Shown: in pieces, positions 1 through 6,660 of the stretch
Layout: the number at the start of each line of letters is the position of its first letter
Position numbering within the stretch: the stretch's first letter is position 1
Assembly (NCBI GenBank): GCA_003445895.1
Contig: DMCD01000241.1
Coordinates: forward strand, 1 to 8,555
Length of the DNA: 8,555 bases
From: Lachnoclostridium sp.
GTDB lineage: Bacteria > Bacillota > Clostridia > Lachnospirales > Lachnospiraceae
Direction: 5' to 3'
Made by a program: the position numbers and the translations under genes
The notes under the pieces: generated by a model
Seen by the model: only the letters and a program-made list of their open reading frames with translations
Told to the model about the DNA's origin: nothing
The model's database searches: none

Positions 1-635
1 TTCATCTTTCCGCGCAGTCTCCGGATGTGAACCATGACAGTGTTGTTGGCCTCATAGACCTTCTCGTGCCATACCTGCTCAAAGATCTCGTCGGTGCTGA
101 ATACCCGCCCCGGATTGGAGGCCAGCAGATAGAGAATATCGAACTCGATGGGCGTGAGCTTGACATCCTCGCCGAAGACCGTAACCCGGTGGTTCTCACG
201 GCTGATGGTCAGTCCCCGCAGGGAAATGTCCCCGCTCCCGGAATCCGAGGAGCTCTGGGGGTTTAACTGCGTATAGCGGCGCAGCTGGGACTTCACCCTT
301 GCCGTCAGCTCCAGCGGATTGAAGGGCTTGGTCACATAGTCGTCCGCGCCGGTTCCGAGGCCGCGGATCTTGTCCAGGTCCGTGGACTTGGCACTCAGCA
401 TAATGATCGGAATATTGTTGGTCTCCCGGATCTTCCGGCACATGGTCAGTCCGTCCATGCCGGGCATCATGATATCCAGCAGTACCAGGTGAATCTTCTC
501 CTGTGCCAGAATATCCAGTCCATCCTTGGCATTGAATGCCTTGAATACCTTGTAGCCGTCGCTGACCAGATAGATTTCCACCAGATCCGCGATCTCCTTC
601 TCATCATCCACTACCAGAATGCCGATATCAGACAT
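1..635 (-). CDS. VanR/OmpR-family response regulator (3' end cut off by window)
   Basis: DNA-binding response regulator of a two-component system. Reading the minus strand from the ATG at 635 gives 211 codons without a stop before the edge. The N-terminal receiver domain (about residues 4-118) has the acidic pair D10-D11, the phosphoacceptor D54 in LLDIMMPG, the switch residue S81 and K103 in the TKPF motif. A winged-helix output domain follows from about residue 130, with the typical LTPIEFDILYLL and NNTVMVHIRRLR segments; only about 20 C-terminal residues (the wing and its GYG motif) are missing. Start MSDIGILVVDDEKEIADLVE closely resembles enterococcal VanR as I recall it, but this subfamily is common in Clostridia and does not by itself mean vancomycin resistance. 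AGGAGGT lies 5-7 nt before the start. It is the fourth gene of the ppk1 operon, 39 nt after ppk1; a sensor kinase may follow beyond the left edge. Confidence 0.95.
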   Translation of the reverse strand, partial: MSDIGILVVDDEKEIADLVEIYLVSDGYKVFKAFNAKDGLDILAQEKIHLVLLDIMMPGMDGLTMCRKIRETNNIPIIMLSAKSTDLDKIRGLGTGADDYVTKPFNPLELTARVKSQLRRYTQLNPQSSSDSGSGDISLRGLTISRENHRVTVFGEDVKLTPIEFDILYLLASNPGRVFSTDEIFEQVWHEKVYEANNTVMVHIRRLRGKM

Positions 636-656
636 AATTTACCTCCTGCTTCCTGC

Positions 657-676
657 AGCAGCCGAAGATGGCTGCT
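657..676 (-). other. Intercistronic hairpin at the ppk1/response regulator junction
   Basis: A 7-bp inverted repeat, AGCAGCC and GGCTGCT around a 6-nt loop, overlaps the ppk1 stop codon (675-677) and ends about 9 nt before the GGAGG ribosome binding site of the response regulator. It has no T-run after it, so it does not look like a terminator. It could affect mRNA processing or translation of the downstream gene; that role is inferred. Confidence 0.4.
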
Positions 677-2855
677 ATATCTCCATATGCTCCGTCCCGC
701 CGAGGGGAACAAATACTCTCGTCTTCACCGGATCCGTCAGATCCTCCTGAGCCTTGGCCGCCTGCTCCGCCTCCTCGCAGAAGACCTCCTGGGCGCACAC
801 CGCCTGCTTTCCTCTGCGGTCCGGCTTCTCATAGCTGCCGTCCGGCTGCATGTAATGGGCCTTCACATTGTCCTCCATCTGCACTTCCAGATAGTGGTCA
901 AGCTGTGCCGTCAGTCTCTCATCCTCCACCGGGAACATAATCTCCACTCTCCGGTCCAGGTTTCGCGGCATCCAGTCTGCGCTGCCCATAAAGAACAGCG
1001 GGTCGCCGTCATTCTCAAACCGGAAGATGCGGGCATGCTCCAGGAAATTGCCGACAATCGAGCAGACCCGGATGTTGTCGGAAAGCCCCGGTACGCCGGC
1101 CTTAAGGCAGCAGATGCCGCGGACAATCAGATGAATCTTTACGCCGGCCTGTCCCGCCGCATACAGATGCTCGATGATCTCCTGGTCACACAGAGAATTC
1201 ATCTTCGCCACAATCCCGGCAGGCCTGCCGTTTGCCGCATTCGCCGCCTCCCGGTCGATGAGCCGGAGGAACCGGTTCCTTAACCACAGCGGCGCCAGCG
1301 CAAGGCGGTTCCAGTACAGCGGCTCGGAATAGCCCGACAGCATATTGAATACCGCCGTCGCGTCCTCGCCGATCTTCTCCCGGCAGGTAAGAAGTCCGCA
1401 GTCCGTATAAAGCTTTGCGGTGGAATCATTATAGTTTCCGGTACCCAGATGGACGTACCGGCGGATGCCGTCCTCTTCTCTCCGGACAATCAGGGTGATC
1501 TTGCAGTGGGTCTTTAATCCCACCAGTCCGTAGATAACATGGCATCCTGCCTTCTCCAGCATCTTCGCCCAGAGGATATTGTGCTCCTCATCAAACCGGG
1601 CCTTCAGCTCCACCAGAACCGAGACCTGCTTGCCCCGGTCCGCCGCCTTTGCCAGAGCCTTGATGATGGGCGAATTGCCGCTGACGCGGTACAGCGTCTG
1701 CTTGATGGCCAGCACATCCGGATCCTCCGCCGCCTTCTCGATCAGCTGGATAACCGGGTCAAAGGTCTGATAGGGATGGGACAGAAGGATATCCCCCTTG
1801 CGGATATTGGTGAAGATATCATCTTCATTCATCAGCGCCGGCACCGGCTGCGGCTTGTAGGAGGGCATCCGGTACTCGTCAAAGCCGGGCAGGCCGTATA
1901 CCTTCATCAGAACCGTCAGGTCCAGGGGACCGCTGATCTCATAGATCTCGTCCTTGCTTACGCCGAACTCATTCTTCAGCCGCTTTAAAAGCCGCTTATC
2001 CGAATTCTTCTCGATCTCCAGACGGATAACCTCGCCCCGCAGGCGCTGCTTCAGCTTCTTCTCGATCTCCTTCAGCAGATCCTCGGACTCGTCCTCCTCG
2101 ATGGAAAGGTCCGCATTCCGCATGATGCGGAAGGGATGGCTCGCCAGAATCTTATAATTCAGGAACAGCTTTCCGATGTTCCGCTCGATGACCTCTTCCA
2201 GGTAAATGATCCGGCGCGGCTTCGGGTTCTCCTCATCGCCCCGCAGATTCTCCACGTCCTCCGGAATCTCCACCACCCGGGGCAGCACGTCCGGCACGCG
2301 GACCATGGCAAATTCCATATCCTCGTCGGACTTTTTCTTCTGCATCAGCACCCCGATGTTGATGGACTTGTTCCGCACCAGCGGAAACGGTCTCGAGGAG
2401 TCCACCGCCATAGGCGTAAGCACCGGGTAGACCTCTCTCTCAAAATACCGGTCCACGAAGTCCGCCTCAGCGGGCGCAAGCTCCTCATGCTCCGGAATAA
2501 TCACCAGGCCCAGCCGGTGCATCAACGGCACCAGCCCCCGGTTATAGCAGGAATACTGGCTCTCCACCAGCTCATGAACCGATGTTCCGATGGCCGCAAG
2601 CTGCTCTTCCGCCGTCATCCCCGCAATGTCCTTCTTCTTATAGCCCGCATGCACCATCTCGTCAAGGGATGCCACCCGGACCATGAAGAATTCATCCAGG
2701 TTGGACGCGGTGATGGCCAGAAACTTGAGTCTCTCGAAGGGCAGCGTCGTCTTGTCCTTCGCCTCGCCCAGAACCCGGGTATTAAACTGCAGCCAGCTCA
2801 GTTCCCGGTTAATATAATTTTTCGGATCTTTGTTGTTGATTACCGTATCTGCCAT
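675..2855 (-). CDS. ppk1: Polyphosphate kinase 1
   Basis: Catalyses reversible transfer of the ATP gamma-phosphate to inorganic polyphosphate, probably in the cytoplasm or at the inner face of the membrane. The 726 residues match the usual PPK1 length (about 690-730). The N-terminal domain opens with YINRELSWLQFN and continues with the conserved SNLDEFFMVR (51-60). The middle domain spans about residues 115-320, and two phospholipase D-like C-terminal domains follow. H450 in GLKTHCK corresponds to the phosphorylated histidine of the family, followed by HLGTGNYND. The second conserved histidine is H607 in LEHARIFRF, followed by GSADWMPRNLDRRVE. No key residue appears lost. The ATG is preceded by AGAGGTGAG at good spacing. 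It lies 19 nt downstream of the Ppx-like gene, so the two are almost certainly co-transcribed. A pairing of polyphosphate synthesis with a putative polyphosphate-degrading enzyme is common in bacteria. Confidence 0.97.
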   Translation of the reverse strand: MADTVINNKDPKNYINRELSWLQFNTRVLGEAKDKTTLPFERLKFLAITASNLDEFFMVRVASLDEMVHAGYKKKDIAGMTAEEQLAAIGTSVHELVESQYSCYNRGLVPLMHRLGLVIIPEHEELAPAEADFVDRYFEREVYPVLTPMAVDSSRPFPLVRNKSINIGVLMQKKKSDEDMEFAMVRVPDVLPRVVEIPEDVENLRGDEENPKPRRIIYLEEVIERNIGKLFLNYKILASHPFRIMRNADLSIEEDESEDLLKEIEKKLKQRLRGEVIRLEIEKNSDKRLLKRLKNEFGVSKDEIYEISGPLDLTVLMKVYGLPGFDEYRMPSYKPQPVPALMNEDDIFTNIRKGDILLSHPYQTFDPVIQLIEKAAEDPDVLAIKQTLYRVSGNSPIIKALAKAADRGKQVSVLVELKARFDEEHNILWAKMLEKAGCHVIYGLVGLKTHCKITLIVRREEDGIRRYVHLGTGNYNDSTAKLYTDCGLLTCREKIGEDATAVFNMLSGYSEPLYWNRLALAPLWLRNRFLRLIDREAANAANGRPAGIVAKMNSLCDQEIIEHLYAAGQAGVKIHLIVRGICCLKAGVPGLSDNIRVCSIVGNFLEHARIFRFENDGDPLFFMGSADWMPRNLDRRVEIMFPVEDERLTAQLDHYLEVQMEDNVKAHYMQPDGSYEKPDRRGKQAVCAQEVFCEEAEQAAKAQEDLTDPVKTRVFVPLGGTEHMEI

Positions 2856-2874
2856 GTTCTCACCTCTTTGCGGC

Positions 2875-4446
2875 CTACCATTTGCGCTTTCTGCGGATCA
2901 CCGGCCGGATGCCGATCATCTCCTCGAAGAAATCCGCCTTCCGCTCGACGGAATACTTCTCCAGCGTGAGATTTCCGTCATATCCCGTTGTGATGGCCAG
3001 CCTGTCATTCCGGACATCAATCTTTGCCCCTTTAAGCTTCTGCCGGTGGCTTCGGTCAATGGAATTCGCCAGGCGAAGCATCGCCGCCAGCTTCGCTATG
3101 ACAATCTTAAGCTCCCTTCTGGTGTAGTTCTTCTCCGTATAGAGGGAGAGGTCCGTCCCCAGCGAGACATCGTCATAGTCAAACTCCTGGATATTATAAA
3201 GCACCACATTCGCCACAATCTCCCGGTCCAGATGGGACAGACCGATGAGCTCCGACGACATGATGATCTCATAGGCATTCATGGAACCGCGGGTGATGCT
3301 CACATACTTTCCGCAGTCATGGAGAATGGCTGCGATTCTGAGAAGCAGCCGGCAGTGGGGATCCAGGCCGTGATACTTCCTGGTGGCGTCAAAAATCTGT
3401 CCGGAAAATACCTCCACCGCCTGCACATGCTCTCTGTGGCAGCAGTAGTGGTCCGCTAAGTCTCTTGCCGAACTGATGATGTCCTCCTCAAAATCATGGT
3501 CAAACTTAATCAGCCCCTGTTCCTGGGCGTAATCGGCGGCAAAGCCGTCGCAGGCCACCGTTCCCGGCGTCCATACGGTCGCTGCCCCCGTCATCTCCAC
3601 CACTCTGGCAAACAGAATGGCGCTGGGCACCATCACCCGGGCCGCGTTGCGGGATACGTTGTAAGTATCCTGCAGGTCCGTCACGCTCATCTTTGATACC
3701 TTCCGGCACATCCGGGCAAACTCATCCGCCGAAAACTGTTTATTCTGGAATCCGCTGTGTCCCCGGAGCACCAGATAGTTGATGGTCTCTCCGGTGATAA
3801 TCAGGGTCTTTACCCTGGTGGAACGCAGGTAGATGTCCGCGACCGAGCCCAGCTCATTGTTCATGAGCTCCTCAATAACCTCCGGCACCTCTTTGGCATC
3901 CACATCCCACTTGACCGCGCTCTCGCTGATGCGCAGCACGCCGAGGGAGAGGTTCTGGGTAAAGGTAAGATTCCCCTTCTCGAACATCGACAGCTGGGAG
4001 CTGCCGAAGCCCACGTCCAGAATGGCCATCTCCTGTGCCAGAGCCCGGTTGAATTCCTCCTTGTGGCCGGCCACCGCCTTATAGCTCATATAGCGGTATT
4101 CCGAATTGCTGGCCGTGATCAGCCGAAGCCCCGTGCGGATCCGGATCTGATCCAGAACAATCAGTCCGTTTCTCGCCTCACGGAGCGCACTGCTGGCGTA
4201 AGCCGCATAATCATCCACATGGTACCCCTTCATCACCTCGGAAAACCGGCGGAGCACGCCGCAGATCTCCTCGGTCATGGCGTTGGACACCATGCCGTCA
4301 TTATAGGTATCATGGCCGATGGGAAGCTGCACCCGCAGGTGGTCCACCTCCCGTATTCCGTTCTTTTTGCTGATGTCATAGATGACCAGCTCTGTATTGA
4401 ATGAGCCGACATCTATCGCGGCAAACAGTTTTCCTCCGTTTTTCAT
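2875..4446 (-). CDS. ppx: Ppx/GppA-family phosphatase with C-terminal HD domain
   Basis: Family members hydrolyse terminal phosphate from polyphosphate and/or convert pppGpp to ppGpp. The 523 residues comprise an actin-like (ASKHA) phosphatase core, about residues 6-305, and a C-terminal HD-type region, about 320-520. The phosphate-binding motifs are recognisable but altered: D12-V-G-S-F-N-T-E where DxGSNSxR is usual, and D144-V-G-F-G-S-S-Q where DxGGGSTE is usual. E116 sits where the catalytic glutamate of the SGxEEA motif is expected, and YASSALREARN (around 83-93) matches the family ATSALR region. The HD part carries H337/H340, H376-D377 in ILHDCGK and D464 in NSIDRSH. The start is the ATG with GGGGAG 8 nt upstream. 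It sits between plsC (20 nt) and ppk1 (19 nt). Family and architecture are clear, but the substrate (polyphosphate, pppGpp or other) cannot be told from sequence, so the symbol is provisional. Confidence 0.88.
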   Translation of the reverse strand: MKNGGKLFAAIDVGSFNTELVIYDISKKNGIREVDHLRVQLPIGHDTYNDGMVSNAMTEEICGVLRRFSEVMKGYHVDDYAAYASSALREARNGLIVLDQIRIRTGLRLITASNSEYRYMSYKAVAGHKEEFNRALAQEMAILDVGFGSSQLSMFEKGNLTFTQNLSLGVLRISESAVKWDVDAKEVPEVIEELMNNELGSVADIYLRSTRVKTLIITGETINYLVLRGHSGFQNKQFSADEFARMCRKVSKMSVTDLQDTYNVSRNAARVMVPSAILFARVVEMTGAATVWTPGTVACDGFAADYAQEQGLIKFDHDFEEDIISSARDLADHYCCHREHVQAVEVFSGQIFDATRKYHGLDPHCRLLLRIAAILHDCGKYVSITRGSMNAYEIIMSSELIGLSHLDREIVANVVLYNIQEFDYDDVSLGTDLSLYTEKNYTRRELKIVIAKLAAMLRLANSIDRSHRQKLKGAKIDVRNDRLAITTGYDGNLTLEKYSVERKADFFEEMIGIRPVIRRKRKW

Positions 4447-4466
4447 AAAACGACTCCCCGCCCGAA

Positions 4467-5210
4467 TTAAGCATGCTTTGCTCCGGTCTCCTCCCGGAGC
4501 ATCTCAAGAATCCTCTCTCTGGTATAAGCGCCGGGGAACTTGCGGTTCTCCTCCGGCAGATCCGCGATGCGGAAGGGCTCGCCGAACCGGATGGTGACAT
4601 CCCCGGGATGAACCCAGGGCGCATGGGCCTCCAGAAGCTCCGCTGTTCCCGTGATGGCCACCGGTACTACCGGGCACTTGCTCTTCTCGGCGATCTTCAG
4701 GCTTCCCTCTTTAAACGGCAGCATATCCAGCAGCTCTCCGCGGTTTCTCGTTCCCTCCGGGAAGATCCACATGGAAACACCGCCCTTCACCTTGGCAATG
4801 GCCTCCAGAATGGTCTTCAGAGACTGCTTCATATCCTTTCTGTCCATGAACAGGCAGTTGAGAAGCAGCATCCAGTTGGGAAGAAACGGATACTTCATGA
4901 GCTCCTTCTTGGCCACAAAGCCCACGCGGCCCGGCACCGTGGTATAGCCCACCACGCAGTCAAAAAAGCCGCGGTGATTTCCCACATACAGCACCGGCGT
5001 ATCCTTCGGAATATTCTCCAGGCCTTTCACCGTCACATTGACCTTGCAGCCCTTAAGACAGCGGTGAAACATCCTGCGCACTTCTGCGATGGCCTCTTCC
5101 TGGGCTTTCACCGGCTCGGTTTTCTCCAGCTCCTCCAGCCGCCGCATCTGACGGGTGCGGAAGAGCAGAAAACTCACAATCTGCCATGCAATACATAAGA
5201 TTCCCTTCAT
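4467..5210 (-). CDS. plsC: PlsC-type 1-acyl-sn-glycerol-3-phosphate acyltransferase
   Basis: Likely acylates lysophosphatidic acid to phosphatidic acid, the precursor of membrane glycerophospholipids, at the cytoplasmic face of the membrane. The 247 residues have the usual family length. A hydrophobic N-terminal stretch (residues 3-17) could anchor it, followed by a charged helical segment (20-50). The acyltransferase block I is NHRGFFD, with catalytic H79 and D84. Block II is around MDRKD (122-126), block III is FPEGTRNR (150-157) and block IV is VVPVAITG (181-188). All four blocks are intact. The ATG is preceded by AAGGAG at 7 nt. It is the first gene of the operon, about 54 nt from the predicted transcription start, with the Ppx-like gene 20 nt downstream. 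The acyl donor (acyl-ACP or acyl-CoA) and exact acceptor are not readable from sequence. Confidence 0.93.
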   Translation of the reverse strand: MKGILCIAWQIVSFLLFRTRQMRRLEELEKTEPVKAQEEAIAEVRRMFHRCLKGCKVNVTVKGLENIPKDTPVLYVGNHRGFFDCVVGYTTVPGRVGFVAKKELMKYPFLPNWMLLLNCLFMDRKDMKQSLKTILEAIAKVKGGVSMWIFPEGTRNRGELLDMLPFKEGSLKIAEKSKCPVVPVAITGTAELLEAHAPWVHPGDVTIRFGEPFRIADLPEENRKFPGAYTRERILEMLREETGAKHA

Positions 5211-5270
5211 ATGTACTCCTTATCTGTTTTATCGGCACACTTGCCGCAGAATAACATACTCAATCAGTCT

Positions 5271-5299
5271 ATTATATAAAATTGTGCGCAATTTGACAA
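5271..5299 (-). promoter_or_regulatory. Sigma-A-like promoter of the plsC-ppx-ppk1-regulator operon
   Basis: On the minus strand a -35 box TTGTCA (5294-5299) and a perfect -10 box TATAAT (5271-5276) are separated by exactly 17 bp. Transcription should begin near 5264, giving a leader of about 54 nt before plsC. This is the only strong minus-strand promoter I found ahead of the four closely spaced genes. Confidence 0.8.
5279..5294. promoter_or_regulatory. Inverted repeat within the promoter spacer, candidate operator
   Basis: AAATTG (5279-5284) and CAATTT (5289-5294) are perfect 6-bp inverted arms around TGCG. The repeat fills most of the interval between the -10 and -35 boxes of the operon promoter and touches the -35 box. 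Its position and symmetry fit binding by a dimeric regulator. No regulator is identified, and an AT-rich chance palindrome is possible. Confidence 0.45.
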
Positions 5300-5342
5300 C
5301 TACTGCCGTTCTGCGGACACGCCGACCTTCCCGGCCGCCGGC

Positions 5343-5576
5343 CTATTCGTCGAAGGTCACCGTGATGTAGAAGCCGCGGTCATTTTCCACAATTTCCTTC
5401 ACGATTCCTTCCCTGCTCTTCAGCCGGTCATTCAGCCGGAACAGTCCGGACATGGCCACCGCCGGCTCCACCACATAATTTACGTTAAAGGGCGTCACCG
5501 ATTCGGTGATTTCCACCTTCTGTCCTTCCTCGACCAGTCCCGGTCTCTCCATCTTGAACACAACATCCCGCTTCAT
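5343..5576 (-). CDS. Small conserved-looking protein of unknown function (77 aa)
   Basis: I do not recognise this protein. It is acidic and soluble-looking, with no cysteine, signal peptide or membrane segment. Alternating hydrophobic residues near the end (GIVKEIVENDRGFYITVTF) suggest a small beta-rich fold; this is inference. The ATG at 5576 is the only sensible start, with a weak GGGAA 5 nt before it and AAGGA further away. The minus-strand frame is open over its whole length. A candidate promoter lies upstream (5644-5673). Its stop is 44 nt before the -35 box of the plsC operon, with no convincing terminator between, so some read-through into that operon is possible. Confidence 0.7.
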   Translation of the reverse strand: MKRDVVFKMERPGLVEEGQKVEITESVTPFNVNYVVEPAVAMSGLFRLNDRLKSREGIVKEIVENDRGFYITVTFDE

Positions 5577-5604
5577 AACTATTCCCGCTTTCCTTCAGTA
5601 TTCC

Positions 5605-5628
5605 GCAGCCCGGGCATGCCGAAGCTGC
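5605..5628 (-). other. Possible leader hairpin upstream of the 77-aa gene
   Basis: On the minus strand, GCAGC and GCTGC form a 5-bp stem that can extend with two G-T pairs and, after one mismatch, two G-C pairs around a CATG loop. It lies between the candidate promoter and the small gene. It lacks a following T-run, so it is not a terminator. A regulatory role is only a guess. Confidence 0.25.
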
Positions 5629-5643
5629 CGCTTTCCAAAGCGT

Positions 5644-5673
5644 ATTCTACCACTTTCCGGAGCGCATTAACAA
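5644..5673 (-). promoter_or_regulatory. Candidate promoter of the 77-aa gene
   Basis: On the minus strand, TTGTTA (5668-5673) and TAGAAT (5644-5649) are separated by 18 bp. The -35 box overlaps the stop codon of the upstream membrane-anchored gene. The predicted leader to the ATG at 5576 is about 60 nt. Both boxes differ from consensus and the spacing is slightly long, so the call is moderate. Confidence 0.4.
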
Positions 5674-6437
5674 GTATTCCTCCGCCCATCCTCCCGCCTG
5701 GCAAGGCGCCGGAGAAGGAGAAAGCCTGCCGCAAGGAGGGCAAGCAGGAACAGACTTACCGTGACCTTAATGTGCTCTGTCATCCAGCGCACTGCCCGCT
5801 GAAGGAGCCCCGGGCGGACCTGCGCCGGCGGACCATAATCAGGAGCGGCATCCGTCTCCGGAGAAAGAACCGTCTCCGGAATCACCTCCGACTCCGGGGA
5901 GGCGGTTTCTTCCGGCAGTTCCGTATCCGGTGGGATCTTTATCATGGCGCCGTAGGATGCGCTGCAGTCATAGACCAGACGCTGTCCAAGGGCCAGCGCA
6001 TCTCTGCACAGCTCCCCGCCTTCATCAGCATAGGCTTCCCCCAGCCACACTCCGTCCGATATCACGATCTCCTCCGGTGATACGCCCAGTTCCTCCGCAA
6101 TCTCCTCTTCCAGCAGTTCCACGGGCGGTTTTTCTCCGTCATGGCCCACCATCCGGCCGGCAAAGAGGTACCCGTCCGCCCCGTATTCATGGAATACCAG
6201 TTCCAGCGAAAGGTCCTCCCAGCGGGCATCCGTGTAAACCGTTTCCGTCAGCGGCAGCACCCGCTCAAGAACCTCTCCGGACGGACAGTCAATCTTTGCC
6301 GCCGCCGTCTGCGGCACGGCTGCCCCCTTCATGACTCCGGGATATACGATGGTTTCCTCAACAAACTTCTCCTCCCAGGGCATCACCTCCGACACCGCCG
6401 TTTCCTCTGACATCATTACCTGTGCACAATACAACAT
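5667..6437 (-). CDS. Unknown protein with C-terminal membrane anchor (256 aa)
   Basis: I do not recognise the family. From the ATG at 6437 the protein has a folded-looking, strongly acidic N-terminal region (about 20-168), then a Pro/Glu/Thr/Ser-rich, probably disordered linker (about 169-209), then one hydrophobic segment (225-242, VTVSLFLLALLAAGFLLL) and a very basic tail with RRLARRED. Cysteines lie at 4, 51, 144, 158 and 256. Positive charge favours the C-terminus inside, which would place the large domain outside the cell, yet no N-terminal signal peptide is visible. The ATG at 6437 is chosen over an in-frame TTG at 6461 because AAAGGCGGT precedes it at proper spacing. The next gene in the same direction starts 90 nt downstream; the dehydrogenase upstream is divergent. 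Domain order resembles surface proteins or the accessory proteins of conjugative elements, but this is not demonstrated. Confidence 0.75.
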   Translation of the reverse strand: MLYCAQVMMSEETAVSEVMPWEEKFVEETIVYPGVMKGAAVPQTAAAKIDCPSGEVLERVLPLTETVYTDARWEDLSLELVFHEYGADGYLFAGRMVGHDGEKPPVELLEEEIAEELGVSPEEIVISDGVWLGEAYADEGGELCRDALALGQRLVYDCSASYGAMIKIPPDTELPEETASPESEVIPETVLSPETDAAPDYGPPAQVRPGLLQRAVRWMTEHIKVTVSLFLLALLAAGFLLLRRLARREDGRRNTC

Positions 6438-6440
6438 ATT

Positions 6441-6449
6441 ACCGCCTTT
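6441..6449 (-). promoter_or_regulatory. Ribosome binding site that sets the start of the membrane-anchored protein
   Basis: AAAGGCGGT on the minus strand puts AGG 7 nt before the ATG at 6437. The alternative upstream TTG (6461) lies in a T-rich stretch with no purine-rich site close before it. Confidence 0.55.
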
Positions 6450-6485
6450 CTGCCTCTCCAAACAAAAAAGCGAATTCTCTGCCCC

Positions 6486-6506
6486 TGCAAATATAATATT
6501 GTTGCA
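6486..6506. repeat. 21-bp imperfect palindrome in the divergent intergenic region
   Basis: The segment starts TGCAA and ends TTGCA, and 8 of 10 position pairs are symmetric around a central A. It lies in the 223-nt gap between the membrane-anchored gene (minus) and the dehydrogenase (plus), 49 nt upstream of the former's ATG. It could be an operator, but AT-rich sequence readily gives such symmetry. The rest of this gap holds the dehydrogenase promoter and ribosome binding site; I see no RNA gene or further ORF in it. Confidence 0.3.
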
Positions 6507-6578
6507 TGATAGACGAAGTTTATAAGTGTTATCGAAAAACTGCTATGGATAATTGTCCCGCTGCAGCCCTCCGTATCC

Positions 6579-6607
6579 TTGACTCAAAAAATGTCATGGG
6601 GTATACT
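6579..6607 (+). promoter_or_regulatory. Sigma-A-like promoter of the dehydrogenase gene
   Basis: TTGACT (6579-6584) and TATACT (6602-6607) each differ from consensus at one position and are separated by exactly 17 bp. Transcription should start near 6614, giving a leader of about 47 nt that ends with a TGGAGGA ribosome binding site (6646-6652), 8 nt before the ATG. These strong signals fit the biased codon use of the gene. Confidence 0.85.
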
Positions 6608-6660
6608 TATTAGTAGTACTTTTAAAGCATTTATCGCTTACCAAATGGAGGAAAATTATC

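Noticed and set aside
1..635. Vancomycin resistance locus
   Set aside because: Only a VanR-like regulator is present; no vanH, vanA/B-type ligase or vanX gene is in the window, and this regulator subfamily is widespread in Clostridia.
489..1283. Plus-strand ORF of 264 codons opposite ppk1 and the response regulator
   Set aside because: It is antisense to a fully conserved ppk1 and the regulator start; its composition is that of a GC-rich shadow frame and no ribosome binding site fits.
2136..2969. Plus-strand ORF of 277 codons across the ppk1/ppx junction
   Set aside because: Antisense to two well-supported genes, His/Arg/Pro-rich shadow sequence with no recognisable domain.
4473..5198. Plus-strand ORF of 241 codons opposite plsC
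   Set aside because: Shadow of plsC, whose four acyltransferase motifs are intact on the minus strand.
5300..5342. GC-rich palindromic sequence after the 77-aa gene as a terminator
   Set aside because: Short stems such as CCGG-CGG-CCGG can form, but no T-run follows in the minus direction.
6481..6540. Sigma-A promoter for the membrane-anchored gene on the minus strand
   Set aside because: TATTAT- and TATAAA-like boxes occur, but none has a reasonable -35 box at 16-18 bp.
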